Positions 18,135 to 26,571 of a stretch of 64,000 bases of DNA are shown piece by piece. The stretch's first letter is position 1, and each line of letters starts with the position of its first letter. Source of the DNA: Ruegeria sp. A3M17 (GTDB taxonomy: Bacteria; Pseudomonadota; Alphaproteobacteria; Rhodobacterales; Rhodobacteraceae); NCBI RefSeq assembly GCF_003318255.1, contig NZ_QOCF01000013.1, forward strand, positions 1 to 64,000, read 5' to 3'. Made by a program: the position numbers and the translations under genes. Below the pieces are notes generated by a model that was not told where the DNA came from, did not search any database, and was given only the letters and a program-made list of their open reading frames with translations.

Positions 18135-18458
18135 ATGAATCTGCCCCCCACAGTTACAGAACGCGCCTTTGAACGTCTCGCCGAGATCGGTGCAGCCGAT
18201 CAGGGGCAAGCCCTGCGCGTCGCAGTGGAAGGCGGCGGATGTTCCGGATTTCAATACGAAATTGCGCTTGACGAGCCCAAAGCGGACGACCTGATCCTGG
18301 AAGGCAATGGTCAAAAAGTGATCGTGGACGCGGTTTCACTGCCGTTTCTTGAAAATGCTGTGATCGATTTTACGCAAGAACTGATCGGCGCGCGATTTGT
18401 AATTGAAAATCCGAACGCCACTTCCTCGTGTGGCTGCGGAACCTCGTTTTCGATGTAA
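18135..18458 (+). CDS. erpA: A-type iron-sulfur carrier ErpA
   Basis: A 107-residue A-type carrier that hands [Fe-S] clusters to target proteins. The three cluster ligands are present: C36 in GGGCSGF and C99/C101 in SSCGCGTSF. I start at ATG 18135, after TTTGGAG; the frame is open 28 codons further upstream but that part is not family-like and overlaps dgt. It is followed by the paired repeat region and then xth. The same gene could be called iscA/hesB; ErpA is preferred because it stands alone, away from an isc/suf cluster. Confidence 0.92.
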   Translation: MNLPPTVTERAFERLAEIGAADQGQALRVAVEGGGCSGFQYEIALDEPKADDLILEGNGQKVIVDAVSLPFLENAVIDFTQELIGARFVIENPNATSSCGCGTSFSM

Positions 18459-18466
18459 CAGGCAAT

Positions 18467-18481
18467 GGGGGCTTTGCCCCC
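18467..18481 (+). terminator. hairpin downstream of erpA
   Basis: GGGGGC and GCCCCC arms around TTT, 8 bases after the erpA stop. It is followed 10 bases later by a T-rich repeat core (18487-18513), so hairpin plus ATATTTTTGG can act as an intrinsic terminator. Confidence 0.55.
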
Positions 18482-18486
18482 ACACC

Positions 18487-18513
18487 CCCAGGATATTTTT
18501 GGCCAGATGAAGA
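18487..18513 (+). repeat. dispersed 3'-end repeat, copy 1
   Basis: Core reads GGATATTTTTGG followed by CCAGATGAAG, then GGATCC-like flanking bases. It belongs to a family with further copies at 18624, 27294, 34916 and 49397 and a degenerate one at 3801. It follows erpA in the sense orientation and directly after a G/C hairpin. Confidence 0.8.
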
Positions 18514-18623
18514 AGGGATCCGCTCTCCGACGCAATGGCCGAAGAGCTTCACCTGGCGCGATCATCGGCGTCCCCGCCTGTACCGCAAGAGTGTTGTCTC
18601 GCGATTTGGTTAAAAATCCGTAT

Positions 18624-18648
18624 CTTCATCTGGCTAAAAATATCCCGG
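18624..18648 (-). repeat. dispersed 3'-end repeat, copy 2, inverted relative to copy 1
   Basis: Plus strand reads CTTCATCTGGCTA then AAAATATCCCGG. It is flanked at 18649-18669 by a perfect GCGAGGC/GCCTCGC hairpin. Copy 1 lies 110 bases away in the opposite orientation, so the erpA-xth gap holds an inverted pair. No minus-strand gene ends here, unlike the other copies. Confidence 0.8.
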
Positions 18649-18740
18649 AGCGCGAGGCAGAGCCTCGCTAGCCCGCCATCCTCCTTGCCGCTGGGCCAGT
18701 TCTGCGCGATAGGTTGCCGTAAGGCTTCGGAGGATCGCGC

Positions 18741-19520
18741 ATGAAAATCGCCACGTTCAACATCAACGGTATCAAAGCGCGGGCCGAGGCATTGCCCCGA
18801 TGGCTGGATGAAGCCCAGCCGGATGTGGTGCTGTTGCAAGAGATCAAGTCGGTCGACGAAAACTTCCCACGCGAGCTGTTTGAAGAGCGGGGCTATAGCG
18901 TTGAAACCCACGGGCAAAAGAGCTTCAACGGTGTGGCGATCCTGTCCAAGCTGCCACTTGAGGATGTGTCTCGGGGCCTTCCTGGTGACGACGAGGACGA
19001 GCAGGCCCGTTGGATTGAGGCGACCATCATTGGCAAAAAAGCCCTTCGGATCTGCGGTCTGTACCTGCCGAACGGTAACCCGGTGCCGGGTCCGAAATAC
19101 GAATACAAGCTGTCTTGGATGGAGCGACTATATGACCGCGCGCGCGATTTGCTGGCGAGCGAAGAGCCCGCGCTGATGGCCGGCGACTATAACATCATTC
19201 CCCAAGCCGAAGACGCCAGACGTCCAGATGCGTGGCGCGAGGACGCTCTGTTTCGGCCAGAAAGCCGTGCGGCGTTTCGCAAGATCCTGAACCTTGGATT
19301 TACCGAAGCGTTCCGCGCCGTAACCCAAGGCCCCGAGCATTATTCGTTCTGGGATTACCAAGCCGGCGCATGGAACCGCAATGACGGGATTCGTATCGAC
19401 CATTTCCTGCTCACGCCGCAGGCCGCCGATTTGCTGCGCGATTGCAGGATTGATGCCGAGATACGCGGGCACGAAAAGCCCTCGGACCATGTCCCGGTCT
19501 GGATCGATCTGGATCTTTAA
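18741..19520 (+). CDS. xth: exodeoxyribonuclease III
   Basis: A 259-residue EEP-fold nuclease for base-excision repair (AP endonuclease and 3'-5' exonuclease). Motifs are FNINGIKAR at 6-14, LLQEIKS near 31 (metal-binding E), SWMERLYDRARDLL, the GDYNIIP loop near 150 and the C-terminal KPSDHVPVWIDL with the catalytic DH. Full family length. The start at 18741 follows GGAGGATCGC. The convergent monooxygenase gene ends 5 bases further on. Confidence 0.95.
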   Translation: MKIATFNINGIKARAEALPRWLDEAQPDVVLLQEIKSVDENFPRELFEERGYSVETHGQKSFNGVAILSKLPLEDVSRGLPGDDEDEQARWIEATIIGKKALRICGLYLPNGNPVPGPKYEYKLSWMERLYDRARDLLASEEPALMAGDYNIIPQAEDARRPDAWREDALFRPESRAAFRKILNLGFTEAFRAVTQGPEHYSFWDYQAGAWNRNDGIRIDHFLLTPQAADLLRDCRIDAEIRGHEKPSDHVPVWIDLDL

Positions 19521-19524
19521 AAGG

Positions 19525-20676
19525 TCAAGCTGTCGCGTCGTAGCTGTAAATCCAATCGTATTTCCGGGACAATCGTGGCCCTATCGCCATCAGAGCCGCC
19601 TGTGCGGCCAGCCGCATCGGGCCGCGCAGGTGGAAATTTCGGGCATTGGCCCCGGCTGCAGCAATCACACGCTGCGCCCTTCGGTGACGGCGGGTTTCAT
19701 AGGTGGACAGCGCCTGCTCTATCCCGGATTGGTCATCAAAAGATCGGGCCAGGACCCACGCATCTTCAAGCGCAAGACATGCACCCTGCGCTATAAAGGG
19801 CAGTGTCGGGTGGGCCGCATCCCCCAACAAAGCAACGCGCCCGTTCTGCCAGCGTTCTGCGACGGGTCGCAGAAACAACGCCCAGATGTGGGGTTCCTGT
19901 ATCTGCCCCAGAATTTCCCCGACCGCGCCGCCAAAGTCGGAAAATCGAGCGCGCAGTTCCTCGGGGTCACCGCGTCGGCGCCACCCCTCTTCCTGCCAGT
20001 CGGATCGTTCCTCGATCGCAACAATGTTCATCAGTGTGTGGTCGCGCAGAGGATACGTTACAACATGCCGGCCCGGCCCCATGGTCAGAACGGCGCAGGG
20101 TTTGTGATCGCGACGCGCCCAAGGAATCGTCGCTCGCCAAGCCACCTGATGCGTGAATACCGGCGCTTCGGGCCCGTTCAGGTCTGCGCGGATCGTGCTT
20201 CGCCCACCGTCGGCGGCAATCGCACAATCAACGCGCAGGTTTGTACCATCTTCCAGAACAATCTCGGCTTCGGAGGGATGTTTGCGCACCTGGGCAACTC
20301 GTGCGTCCAGTCGAAACTCGACACCGTCCCGAAGCGCTGCTTTGTGCAGCAATCCCAGCAGGTCAGCACGATGGTAGTAGTAGGTAGGTCCAGCGGCTGG
20401 GGCCGGTATCTCGCTGACAGGCCGCCCTGCCCGATAGTCCCGCAGCACCGTTCCGTGGGACCGCTGGCCCGCCTCGGGCGTTTCACCAACAACGTTTAGG
20501 GCACGCAGTACGACCATTCCGTTGGCGCTGATCTGCAAACCCGCGCCGACCTCGGTCAATTCGGCGGCCTGCTCAAAAACCACGACCTGAGCGCCGCGCT
20601 GCCGCAACGCCAGAGCGGCAGCGATCCCACCTATACCACCGCCGATGATGCCAAATTTCAGACCGTTGATATTCAT
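19525..20676 (-). CDS. FAD-dependent monooxygenase, salicylate-hydroxylase-like
   Basis: A 383-residue group A flavoprotein monooxygenase. The FAD-binding GGGIGGIAAALALRQRG lies at residues 11-28 with E35 closing the motif, the DG motif reads CAIAADGGRSTIR, and the second FAD motif is ALLGDAAHPTLPFIAQGA near 290. This family hydroxylates aromatic or quinone-like substrates with NAD(P)H and oxygen. No aromatic-degradation genes are nearby, so a catabolic role is unproven. It lies downstream of dksA on the same strand but beyond a terminator. Confidence 0.82.
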   Translation of the reverse strand: MNINGLKFGIIGGGIGGIAAALALRQRGAQVVVFEQAAELTEVGAGLQISANGMVVLRALNVVGETPEAGQRSHGTVLRDYRAGRPVSEIPAPAAGPTYYYHRADLLGLLHKAALRDGVEFRLDARVAQVRKHPSEAEIVLEDGTNLRVDCAIAADGGRSTIRADLNGPEAPVFTHQVAWRATIPWARRDHKPCAVLTMGPGRHVVTYPLRDHTLMNIVAIEERSDWQEEGWRRRGDPEELRARFSDFGGAVGEILGQIQEPHIWALFLRPVAERWQNGRVALLGDAAHPTLPFIAQGACLALEDAWVLARSFDDQSGIEQALSTYETRRHRRAQRVIAAAGANARNFHLRGPMRLAAQAALMAIGPRLSRKYDWIYSYDATA

Positions 20677-20691
20677 ATCACTGGCTTAAAG

Positions 20692-20722
20692 CAAAAACGC
20701 CGGAGCAAAAGGCCCCGGCGGT
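20692..20722 (-). terminator. intrinsic terminator of dksA
   Basis: On the minus strand GCCGGGGCC, a short TTTT loop and GCTCCGGCG form an imperfect stem followed by TTTTTGC. It lies about 25 bases after the dksA stop and before the monooxygenase start. Confidence 0.65.
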
Positions 20723-20746
20723 TGAGAATTCTGATTTTTCCAGCGA

Positions 20747-21169
20747 TCAATCGTCGCGGTGGACCTTTTCGCGGCGCTCGTGGCGTTCCTGCGCCTCTAG
20801 CGTCATGGTCGCAATCGGGCGCGCATCAAGACGTTTCAGCGAAATCGGGTCGCCCGTCTTCTCGCAATATCCGTATTCGCCTTCGTCGATCCGACGCAGG
20901 GCCGAGTCAATCTTGGCCACCAGCTTGCGCTGGCGATCACGTGTCCGCAATTCCAGCGCACGGTCAGTTTCCTCGCTTGCGCGGTCTGCGACGTCCGGAA
21001 TGTTACGAGTGTTGTCCTGCAGCCCTTCGATCGTATCGCGGCTGCCTGCCAAAAGTTCGGTTTTCCAATCCAGCAGCTTACGACGAAAATATTCTAACTG
21101 CTTGTCGTTCATGAATGGTTCGTCTTCGGCTGGACGATAATCCTCTGGCAGAAATACTTCCTGCTTCAT
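20747..21169 (-). CDS. dksA: RNA polymerase-binding factor DksA, zinc-ligand-poor type
   Basis: A 140-residue DksA. The coiled coil spans about 20-100, and the functional tip DVADRA (D59, D62, A64) is intact, so binding in the polymerase secondary channel and synergy with ppGpp are expected. The zinc-finger region is degenerate: C102 is the only cysteine, the CxxC partner is T105 and the second pair is replaced by TMTLEAQ. From memory, Rhodobacter DksA also lacks full zinc coordination. I start at ATG 21169 after GAGGGAGC; the longer frame from 21274 is unlikely. Confidence 0.92.
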   Translation of the reverse strand: MKQEVFLPEDYRPAEDEPFMNDKQLEYFRRKLLDWKTELLAGSRDTIEGLQDNTRNIPDVADRASEETDRALELRTRDRQRKLVAKIDSALRRIDEGEYGYCEKTGDPISLKRLDARPIATMTLEAQERHERREKVHRDD

Positions 21170-21541
21170 TTTTGCTCCCTCGGTGTGGCCTGCAACGCCG
21201 GTCACCTTTGCTTCACCTGACATGCGGCAATCCCCTTCTGCGGAGCGTTTATCCGACAGCGGGGGGAATGTCACTATGGAAACTTAGCCCGGCTGCGTGC
21301 TGTTTCAGGTCGTCTAAATATGAGACTTAAAACAACAAATCCTTGTTTTTCTGTGAAAATTGGCAGGCTTTTTTGGGGCGCTCTCAAAATTGTCGCGCCC
21401 TATGTTAGCGCCCGAATCAACCAAAGGCATTGGAGTCGCACATCAATTTCGCCCTGCGCGACGCAGCGACCTGTCTTGTCAAATTTTTCGCCCCGCTATA
21501 ACCCCAAGGACACATGCCGCGCGATATTGAATGAGGGGCCC
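21170..21541. other. 372-bp divergent intergenic region, dksA / moxR
   Basis: No gene is supported here. It must hold the promoters of dksA (minus) and the MoxR gene (plus). The right half is AT-richer than its surroundings. A possible plus-strand promoter is TTGTCA at 21476 with TATAAC at 21497, but the 15-base spacing is short. Confidence 0.5.
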
Positions 21542-22387
21542 ATGACCGCACGTTTCCAAGGTACAGCTGAATATGTTGCCACCGATGACCTGACAATTGC
21601 GGTGAATGCCGCCGTTACGCTGGAACGTCCCCTGCTGGTCAAGGGTGAACCCGGAACCGGCAAGACCGAACTGGCCAAGCAGGTCGCCGGCGCACTGGGG
21701 TTGAAGATGATCGAGTGGAACGTCAAGTCCACCACCCGCGCGCAGCAGGGCTTGTATGAATATGACGCGGTTAGCCGACTGCGCGACAGCCAGTTGGGCG
21801 ACGAGCGCGTGCATGACGTGTCGAACTATATCCGCAAGGGCAAACTGTGGCAGGCCTTTGAAGCTGATGAGAAAGTCGTGCTGCTGATCGACGAGATCGA
21901 CAAGGCCGATATCGAGTTTCCCAACGACCTGCTGCAAGAGCTCGATAAGATGGAGTTCCACGTCTACGAAACCGGTGACACCATCAAAGCCAAAATCCGA
22001 CCGATTGTGATCATTACGTCGAACAACGAAAAGGAACTGCCCGACGCGTTCCTGCGGCGCTGTTTCTTCCATTACATCCGCTTCCCGGATGAGGCGACCA
22101 TGCGCCGGATCGTCGACGTGCACCACCCGGGCATCAAGGATGCATTGCTGACCACAGCGCTGACCCAGTTTTACGAAATCCGTGAAACGCAGGGGTTGAA
22201 GAAGAAACCGTCGACCTCGGAAGTGTTGGACTGGCTCAAGCTGTTGCTGGCCGAAGACCTGACCGCCGAGGACCTCAAACGTGATGGGGCCAATGCGTTG
22301 CCCAAGTTGCACGGCGCGCTGCTCAAAAACGAACAGGATGTTCACCTATTTGAACGTCTCGCCTTCATGGCGCGCAGCAAACGCTGA
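21542..22387 (+). CDS. MoxR-family AAA+ ATPase
   Basis: A 281-residue AAA+ protein. Walker A is GEPGTGKT (35-42), Walker B is LLIDEIDKAD (~118-127), sensor 1 is IVIITSNNEKELPDAFLRRC. MoxR ATPases act as chaperones with a VWA-domain partner to mature or insert metal centres. The likely partner, a CoxE-type VWA protein, is encoded about 2.1 kb downstream. The start at 21542 follows TGAGGGGCCC and matches the family; an in-frame extension to 21320 lies in the intergenic region. Confidence 0.9.
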   Translation: MTARFQGTAEYVATDDLTIAVNAAVTLERPLLVKGEPGTGKTELAKQVAGALGLKMIEWNVKSTTRAQQGLYEYDAVSRLRDSQLGDERVHDVSNYIRKGKLWQAFEADEKVVLLIDEIDKADIEFPNDLLQELDKMEFHVYETGDTIKAKIRPIVIITSNNEKELPDAFLRRCFFHYIRFPDEATMRRIVDVHHPGIKDALLTTALTQFYEIRETQGLKKKPSTSEVLDWLKLLLAEDLTAEDLKRDGANALPKLHGALLKNEQDVHLFERLAFMARSKR

Positions 22388-22408
22388 GAATATTGAACAC
22401 TTGGTGAT

Positions 22409-22427
22409 CCCCGCTTGCCATGCGGGG
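22409..22427 (+). terminator. hairpin after the MoxR gene
   Basis: CCCCGC and GCGGGG arms around a 7-base loop, 22 bases beyond the stop. No T run follows, so it may only slow transcription or protect the 3' end. Confidence 0.35.
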
Positions 22428-22503
22428 GGCCGGGTGTCAGCATTGGTTATAAGACCGTCCGGCGTTGTCGGGCATTCCGACCTGACGACATAGGAGCCAT
22501 TGC

Positions 22504-22953
22504 TTGCCTGACGCCCTCAATATCCGAGCGTTGCAGCCCGAGGACCGCGCCGAATGGGCCGGAATGTGGCGCGACTATCTGGCGTTCTATGAAACGACAG
22601 TGCCAGAGCAGACATTTGACAGCACCTTCGCACGGTTGCTTGGGGATGATCTCAATGATTTTTCCTGTTTCGTGGCCGAAGCGGATGGGCATCTTATTGG
22701 TCTGACCCATTACCTGTTTCACCGCCATGCGTGGAAAGAGGAAAGCGTTTGCTATCTGCAAGACCTGTTCGCCCGGCCCGAGGCGCGCGGAACCGGCGTT
22801 GGTCGCGCCTTGATACAGGCAGTTTATGACGAGGCAGACCGGCGAGGCGCGCCGTCCGTCTATTGGCTGACGCAAGAGTTCAATCACACAGCGCGCAAGC
22901 TCTATGATCGGATTGGCAAGCAAACGCCCTTTATCCGGTATCAACGCCCATGA
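22504..22953 (+). CDS. GNAT family N-acetyltransferase
   Basis: A 149-residue GNAT. The acetyl-CoA pyrophosphate loop is RGTGVGRALIQAV near residue 97, preceded by the strand CYLQDLFARPEA; the C-terminal YWLTQEFNHTARKLYDRIG is typical. The start is a TTG at 22504 with a TAGGAGCC site 7 bases upstream; no ATG lies in a suitable place. The stop overlaps the next gene's ATG (ATGA), so the two are translationally coupled. Substrate unknown. Confidence 0.85.
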   Translation: MPDALNIRALQPEDRAEWAGMWRDYLAFYETTVPEQTFDSTFARLLGDDLNDFSCFVAEADGHLIGLTHYLFHRHAWKEESVCYLQDLFARPEARGTGVGRALIQAVYDEADRRGAPSVYWLTQEFNHTARKLYDRIGKQTPFIRYQRP

Positions 22954-24317
22954 TCAGGGTCGCTGCGGTCCTGTTTGGCTTTGCCGTTGCCGGATGCACC
23001 GCGGTCACCACCCCTGAACCGCCAACACGCGTTAAGGCGATAGAGGCAAACCTGCCGCCCGCCAAAGCGTTCACGTCAACCCGACCAAGACCACCCGCTA
23101 GGTCGAACGCTAATATTGCGTCCGATTTCCTTTCCCTGCACTTCGCGCTAGAAGGCGGCGCCACCCTGCCCGTATTCACCCGGTTCGAGGGTCCCGTCAC
23201 CGTTCGGCTTACGGGATCGCCCACACCGTCAATGCAGCGCGATCTGACCCGGTTGTTGACGCGTCTGCAACGCGAGGCCAAGATCGACATTCGCCAAATA
23301 ACGGATGGCCAGGCCAATATCACCATCGAGGCCGTCAGCCAGGAGCAGATCCAGCGCATACTGCCGCAGGCGGCGTGCTTCGTGGTTCCCAACGCGTCCA
23401 GCTTTGAGGAATACCGTAAGGACCGTCGCAAGCGAAAAAGCAGCTGGACGGCTCTGCGCAGCCGCGAACGGCTGGGCATTTTCATTCCCTATGACGTCAG
23501 CCCGCAGGAAAAGCGCGACTGCCTGCACGAGGAACTGGCGCAGGCACTGGGGCCGCTGAATGATCTGTACCATCTGCCGGATTCTGTGTTCAACGACGAC
23601 AACATCCACACCATTCTGACCGGCTTTGACATGCTGATCCTGCGTACGGCTTACTCGCCCCAACTGCGCAGCGGCATGACGCGCGAACAGGTCCAGGCCG
23701 TCCTGCCCGGCATTTTTAGCCGGCTGAATCCGCACGGCGACACTTTGCCCGCGCAACCTGTTTCGGACACGCCGCGTGAGTGGATCAACGCCGTCCAAAA
23801 ATCGCTTGGATCAAGGCCAAACACCCGCAACCGCGTGAAAGCCGCGGAAAGAGCGGTTCAGATCGGACAGGAACAGGGCTGGACCGACCATCGGCGAGCA
23901 TATCCGCATTATATTCTTGGCCGAATGGCGCAATTCGACAATCCGCAAGAAGCGATCCGACACTACGAAATTGCCATGCAATTTCTGCGCTCAGCTCCGG
24001 GAACTGAAATTCATCAAGCTTATGTGACCACGCAAACCGCGGCCTTCGCGCTTTCGCAGGGAAAAGGACCAGAGATCCTGCCCGAATTGGACAAGGCAAT
24101 TGCAGTCATGTCGCGGGCCGAAAACGCCTCTCAATTGGCAACTCTGTTACTGTTGAAATCCGAAGCGCTCAATCAGGCCGGACGTCCGAAACAGGCACGT
24201 ACCGTCAGACTGGACAGTCTGGCATGGGCGCGATACGGCTTTGGCTCGAAAGTCGTGGTCCGGTCGCTGATGCAGGAAGTTGCCGAAGGTCCGTCCACCA
24301 ACAACAGAGGCGGGTAA
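22950..24317 (+). CDS. DUF2927 family lipoprotein
   Basis: A 455-residue predicted lipoprotein: MIRVAAVLFGFAVAGC with lipidated C16. The DUF2927 region spans about 100-260 (ISGQ-like RQITDGQANITIEAVS, then ERLGIFIPYDVSPQEKRDCLHEELAQALGP with the HEE(L)AQ motif, and LPDSVFNDDN). The HEELAQ motif and the following GP...D suggest a zincin-like, possibly peptidase-related, fold, although this is my inference. The C-terminal ~130 residues look like helical TPR-like repeats. It is coupled to the GNAT gene upstream and followed 3 bases later by a tiny membrane protein gene. Confidence 0.8.
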   Translation: MIRVAAVLFGFAVAGCTAVTTPEPPTRVKAIEANLPPAKAFTSTRPRPPARSNANIASDFLSLHFALEGGATLPVFTRFEGPVTVRLTGSPTPSMQRDLTRLLTRLQREAKIDIRQITDGQANITIEAVSQEQIQRILPQAACFVVPNASSFEEYRKDRRKRKSSWTALRSRERLGIFIPYDVSPQEKRDCLHEELAQALGPLNDLYHLPDSVFNDDNIHTILTGFDMLILRTAYSPQLRSGMTREQVQAVLPGIFSRLNPHGDTLPAQPVSDTPREWINAVQKSLGSRPNTRNRVKAAERAVQIGQEQGWTDHRRAYPHYILGRMAQFDNPQEAIRHYEIAMQFLRSAPGTEIHQAYVTTQTAAFALSQGKGPEILPELDKAIAVMSRAENASQLATLLLLKSEALNQAGRPKQARTVRLDSLAWARYGFGSKVVVRSLMQEVAEGPSTNNRGG

Positions 24318-24320
24318 CGC

Positions 24321-24491
24321 ATGGTCGTAGTTTTGGGAATGGCGTTATTAGGGGCGATCCTTGGCGCGATGAAGGCTCGCAAACGCAATGGCAGCGGCGC
24401 GGATATCGCCCAATATGCAGCCGGTTACGGCATCGCATTTGCCATTGTAGGTCTGGTGCTATCCCTGATCCTGGTTCGTTTGGTGGGTTAA
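24321..24491 (+). CDS. 56-residue membrane protein
   Basis: A short gene fitted exactly between the DUF2927 and VWA genes (3 bases on each side). It starts with a hydrophobic helix (MVVVLGMALLGAILGAM), has a basic polar turn KARKRNGSG, and a second helix (AFAIVGLVLSLILVRLVG). Two transmembrane segments with the basic turn on the cytoplasmic side are predicted. The tight packing and the GGCGGGTAACGC ribosome-site region argue that it is translated. Function unknown; it could anchor or assist the MoxR/VWA pair. Confidence 0.65.
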   Translation: MVVVLGMALLGAILGAMKARKRNGSGADIAQYAAGYGIAFAIVGLVLSLILVRLVG

Positions 24492-24494
24492 CGC

Positions 24495-25679
24495 ATGTTT
24501 CTGCCCTTTTTCGAAAACCTCCGCAAAGCTGGCATTCCCGTATCACTGCGCGAGTATCTGACTTTTCTGGAAGGCATGAAAAAGGGTCTGGTCACCTATG
24601 ATGTCGAGGCGTTCTACTACCTCGCCCGCGTTTCGATGGTGAAGGACGAGCGCAATATCGACAAGTTCGACCAGGCCTTTGCCGCCAGCTTCAAAGGTCT
24701 GGAAGAGATTAGCTTTGATCAGGTACTCGAAGCCGTCGATATCCCTGCCGAATGGCTGGCCAAGATGGCCGAGAAACACCTGTCGAACGAAGAAAAAGCC
24801 GAGATCGAGGCCATGGGCGGCTTTGAAAAACTGATGGAAACGCTGCGTGAGCGTCTCAAGGATCAGGAAGGTCGTCACCAGGGTGGCAACAAATGGATCG
24901 GCACCGCCGGGACATCGCCCTTCGGGGCCTATGGCTATAACCCCGAAGGGGTGCGGATCGGCCAGAAGGAAAGCCGCCATCAGCGCGCGGTTAAGGTCTG
25001 GGACAAGCGTGAATTCAAGAACCTGGACGACACGGTTGAACTGGGCACGCGCAATATCAAGGTCGCGCTGAAACGCCTGCGTCGTTGGGCCCGCGAAGGT
25101 GCGGCTGAGGAACTAGATCTGGACGGCACCATCCGCGCCACCGCCGAACATGGCTATCTGGACGTCAAAACCCGCCCCGAGCGCCATAACGCAGTCAAGG
25201 TGCTGCTGTTTCTGGATGTGGGCGGCTCGATGGACCCACATATCAAGGTTGTCGAAGAGCTGTTTTCCGCTGCAAGAACCGAGTTCAAGCATCTGGAATA
25301 TTACTACTTTCACAACTGCCTGTATGAAGGCGTCTGGCGCGACAATCACCGCCGATGGGATCAGCAGACCTCGACCCACGAAGTACTGCGCACCTATGGT
25401 TCAGACTACAAGTGCATCTTCGTCGGCGACGCCTCGATGAGCCCTTATGAGATCGCCTATCCTGGCGGCGCGAACGAACATTGGAACAAAGAAGCCGGTC
25501 AGGTCTGGCTGCAACGTGCACGCGAGCAGTGGACATCAAATCTGTGGATCAACCCGGTGCCGGAAAAGTACTGGGAATACACCCATTCCATCGGCATGAT
25601 CCGCGAGGTTTTCGAGGACCGCATGGTGCCGATGACGCTGGCCGGTTTGGAACAGGGGATGCGGGAACTGACCCGCTGA
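24495..25679 (+). CDS. VWA domain-containing protein, CoxE type
   Basis: A 394-residue protein without signal peptide. The C-terminal half is a CoxE-like von Willebrand A domain with MIDAS motif DVGGS at 241-245 and a later THEVLRTYGSDYKCIFVGDASMSPYE region with T and D candidates for metal binding. The N-terminal half begins FFENLRKAGIPVSLREYLTFLEGM and is helical and charged. CoxE-type proteins work with MoxR/CoxD-like ATPases to load or activate metalloenzymes. The four genes from 22504 to 25679 are packed with gaps of 3 bases or less. Confidence 0.88.
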   Translation: MFLPFFENLRKAGIPVSLREYLTFLEGMKKGLVTYDVEAFYYLARVSMVKDERNIDKFDQAFAASFKGLEEISFDQVLEAVDIPAEWLAKMAEKHLSNEEKAEIEAMGGFEKLMETLRERLKDQEGRHQGGNKWIGTAGTSPFGAYGYNPEGVRIGQKESRHQRAVKVWDKREFKNLDDTVELGTRNIKVALKRLRRWAREGAAEELDLDGTIRATAEHGYLDVKTRPERHNAVKVLLFLDVGGSMDPHIKVVEELFSAARTEFKHLEYYYFHNCLYEGVWRDNHRRWDQQTSTHEVLRTYGSDYKCIFVGDASMSPYEIAYPGGANEHWNKEAGQVWLQRAREQWTSNLWINPVPEKYWEYTHSIGMIREVFEDRMVPMTLAGLEQGMRELTR

Positions 25680-25682
25680 CCG

Positions 25683-26351
25683 TCAGATCTGCAGGACCGG
25701 CGCCCAGGCAATGCGGAACGAAACCGCAAGGAAAAACAACACGCTGCCTGTCAGAACGAAGACATGCCAGATTGTGTTGTGGAACGGCAACCAATCCAGA
25801 AGATAAAAGGCGATGCCCGCGGTATAGACGATGCCTCCGGTGATCATCAGCGCCACAACTGGTTGCGACAAGTCTGCGAGTAGTGATTGACCTGCCCAAA
25901 CGGACGCCCATCCCATCAACACATACAGCGCCAAACCGAACCAACGGAACCGGTGCGGGTCGATCATTTTCAGGATTGATCCAAGGGTCGCAGATGACCA
26001 AAGACCGATCATGAGCCCAGTCATTGGGGCACCGGAAAGCAAGATGAACGGCGTGTAAGTACCTGCAATTTTGACGTAAATCCCCGAGTGATCGAGGCGG
26101 CGCAGCAGCTCACCCCATCGGTCAGACTGAACCATATTGTACAAAGCCGAAAACGACAGCATCAGGATGAGCGTGAAGCCGTAGACCGAGACCCCAAGAA
26201 CAGCGGCAGGCTCGGTCCGGTATAAGGCGGTCAACGCGATCAGCGCCGGAACGGCAACAATAGCCGCTGCAACGCCAAGGACATGAACAACACCATCACT
26301 GACACGTTCAGCCCTGCTATAGGCCGGGCGGATATCGGCAAATGACCACAT
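25683..26351 (-). CDS. hemolysin III family (PAQR-type) membrane protein
   Basis: A 222-residue, seven-helix membrane protein. Conserved histidines of the PAQR/hemolysin III fold are in SDGVVHVLGV (helix 1), the RLDHSGIYVKIAGTYTPF segment, and LPFHNTIWHVFVLTGSVLFF (last helix), which in the family coordinate zinc. The name hemolysin is historical; a membrane homeostasis or lipid hydrolase role is more likely. Its stop is 3 bases from that of the convergent VWA gene. Confidence 0.88.
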   Translation of the reverse strand: MWSFADIRPAYSRAERVSDGVVHVLGVAAAIVAVPALIALTALYRTEPAAVLGVSVYGFTLILMLSFSALYNMVQSDRWGELLRRLDHSGIYVKIAGTYTPFILLSGAPMTGLMIGLWSSATLGSILKMIDPHRFRWFGLALYVLMGWASVWAGQSLLADLSQPVVALMITGGIVYTAGIAFYLLDWLPFHNTIWHVFVLTGSVLFFLAVSFRIAWAPVLQI

Positions 26352-26571
26352 AAATTAAAAGCTATGGCGCAACCTGCCCTGCTGCAAGCCTGGCCGCCGC
26401 TGTGTTTCACCTGTTCACCTCAGATTGATCGCCTTCAAACGGGTTGCCAGCTGCAATTTTCTGTTGCCCTGTGGGCCGTTGGAAACATCGGACATCAATC
26501 CTGTTGTTCAACCCGGTGATAATGACACTGGGCCAGTTGCTTAATCCCCTGCCGGGAACCATATTTGTAAT

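Noticed and set aside
25683-26351. Haemolytic toxin
   Set aside because: The hemolysin III name is historical; the sequence is a seven-helix PAQR-type membrane protein without toxin features.
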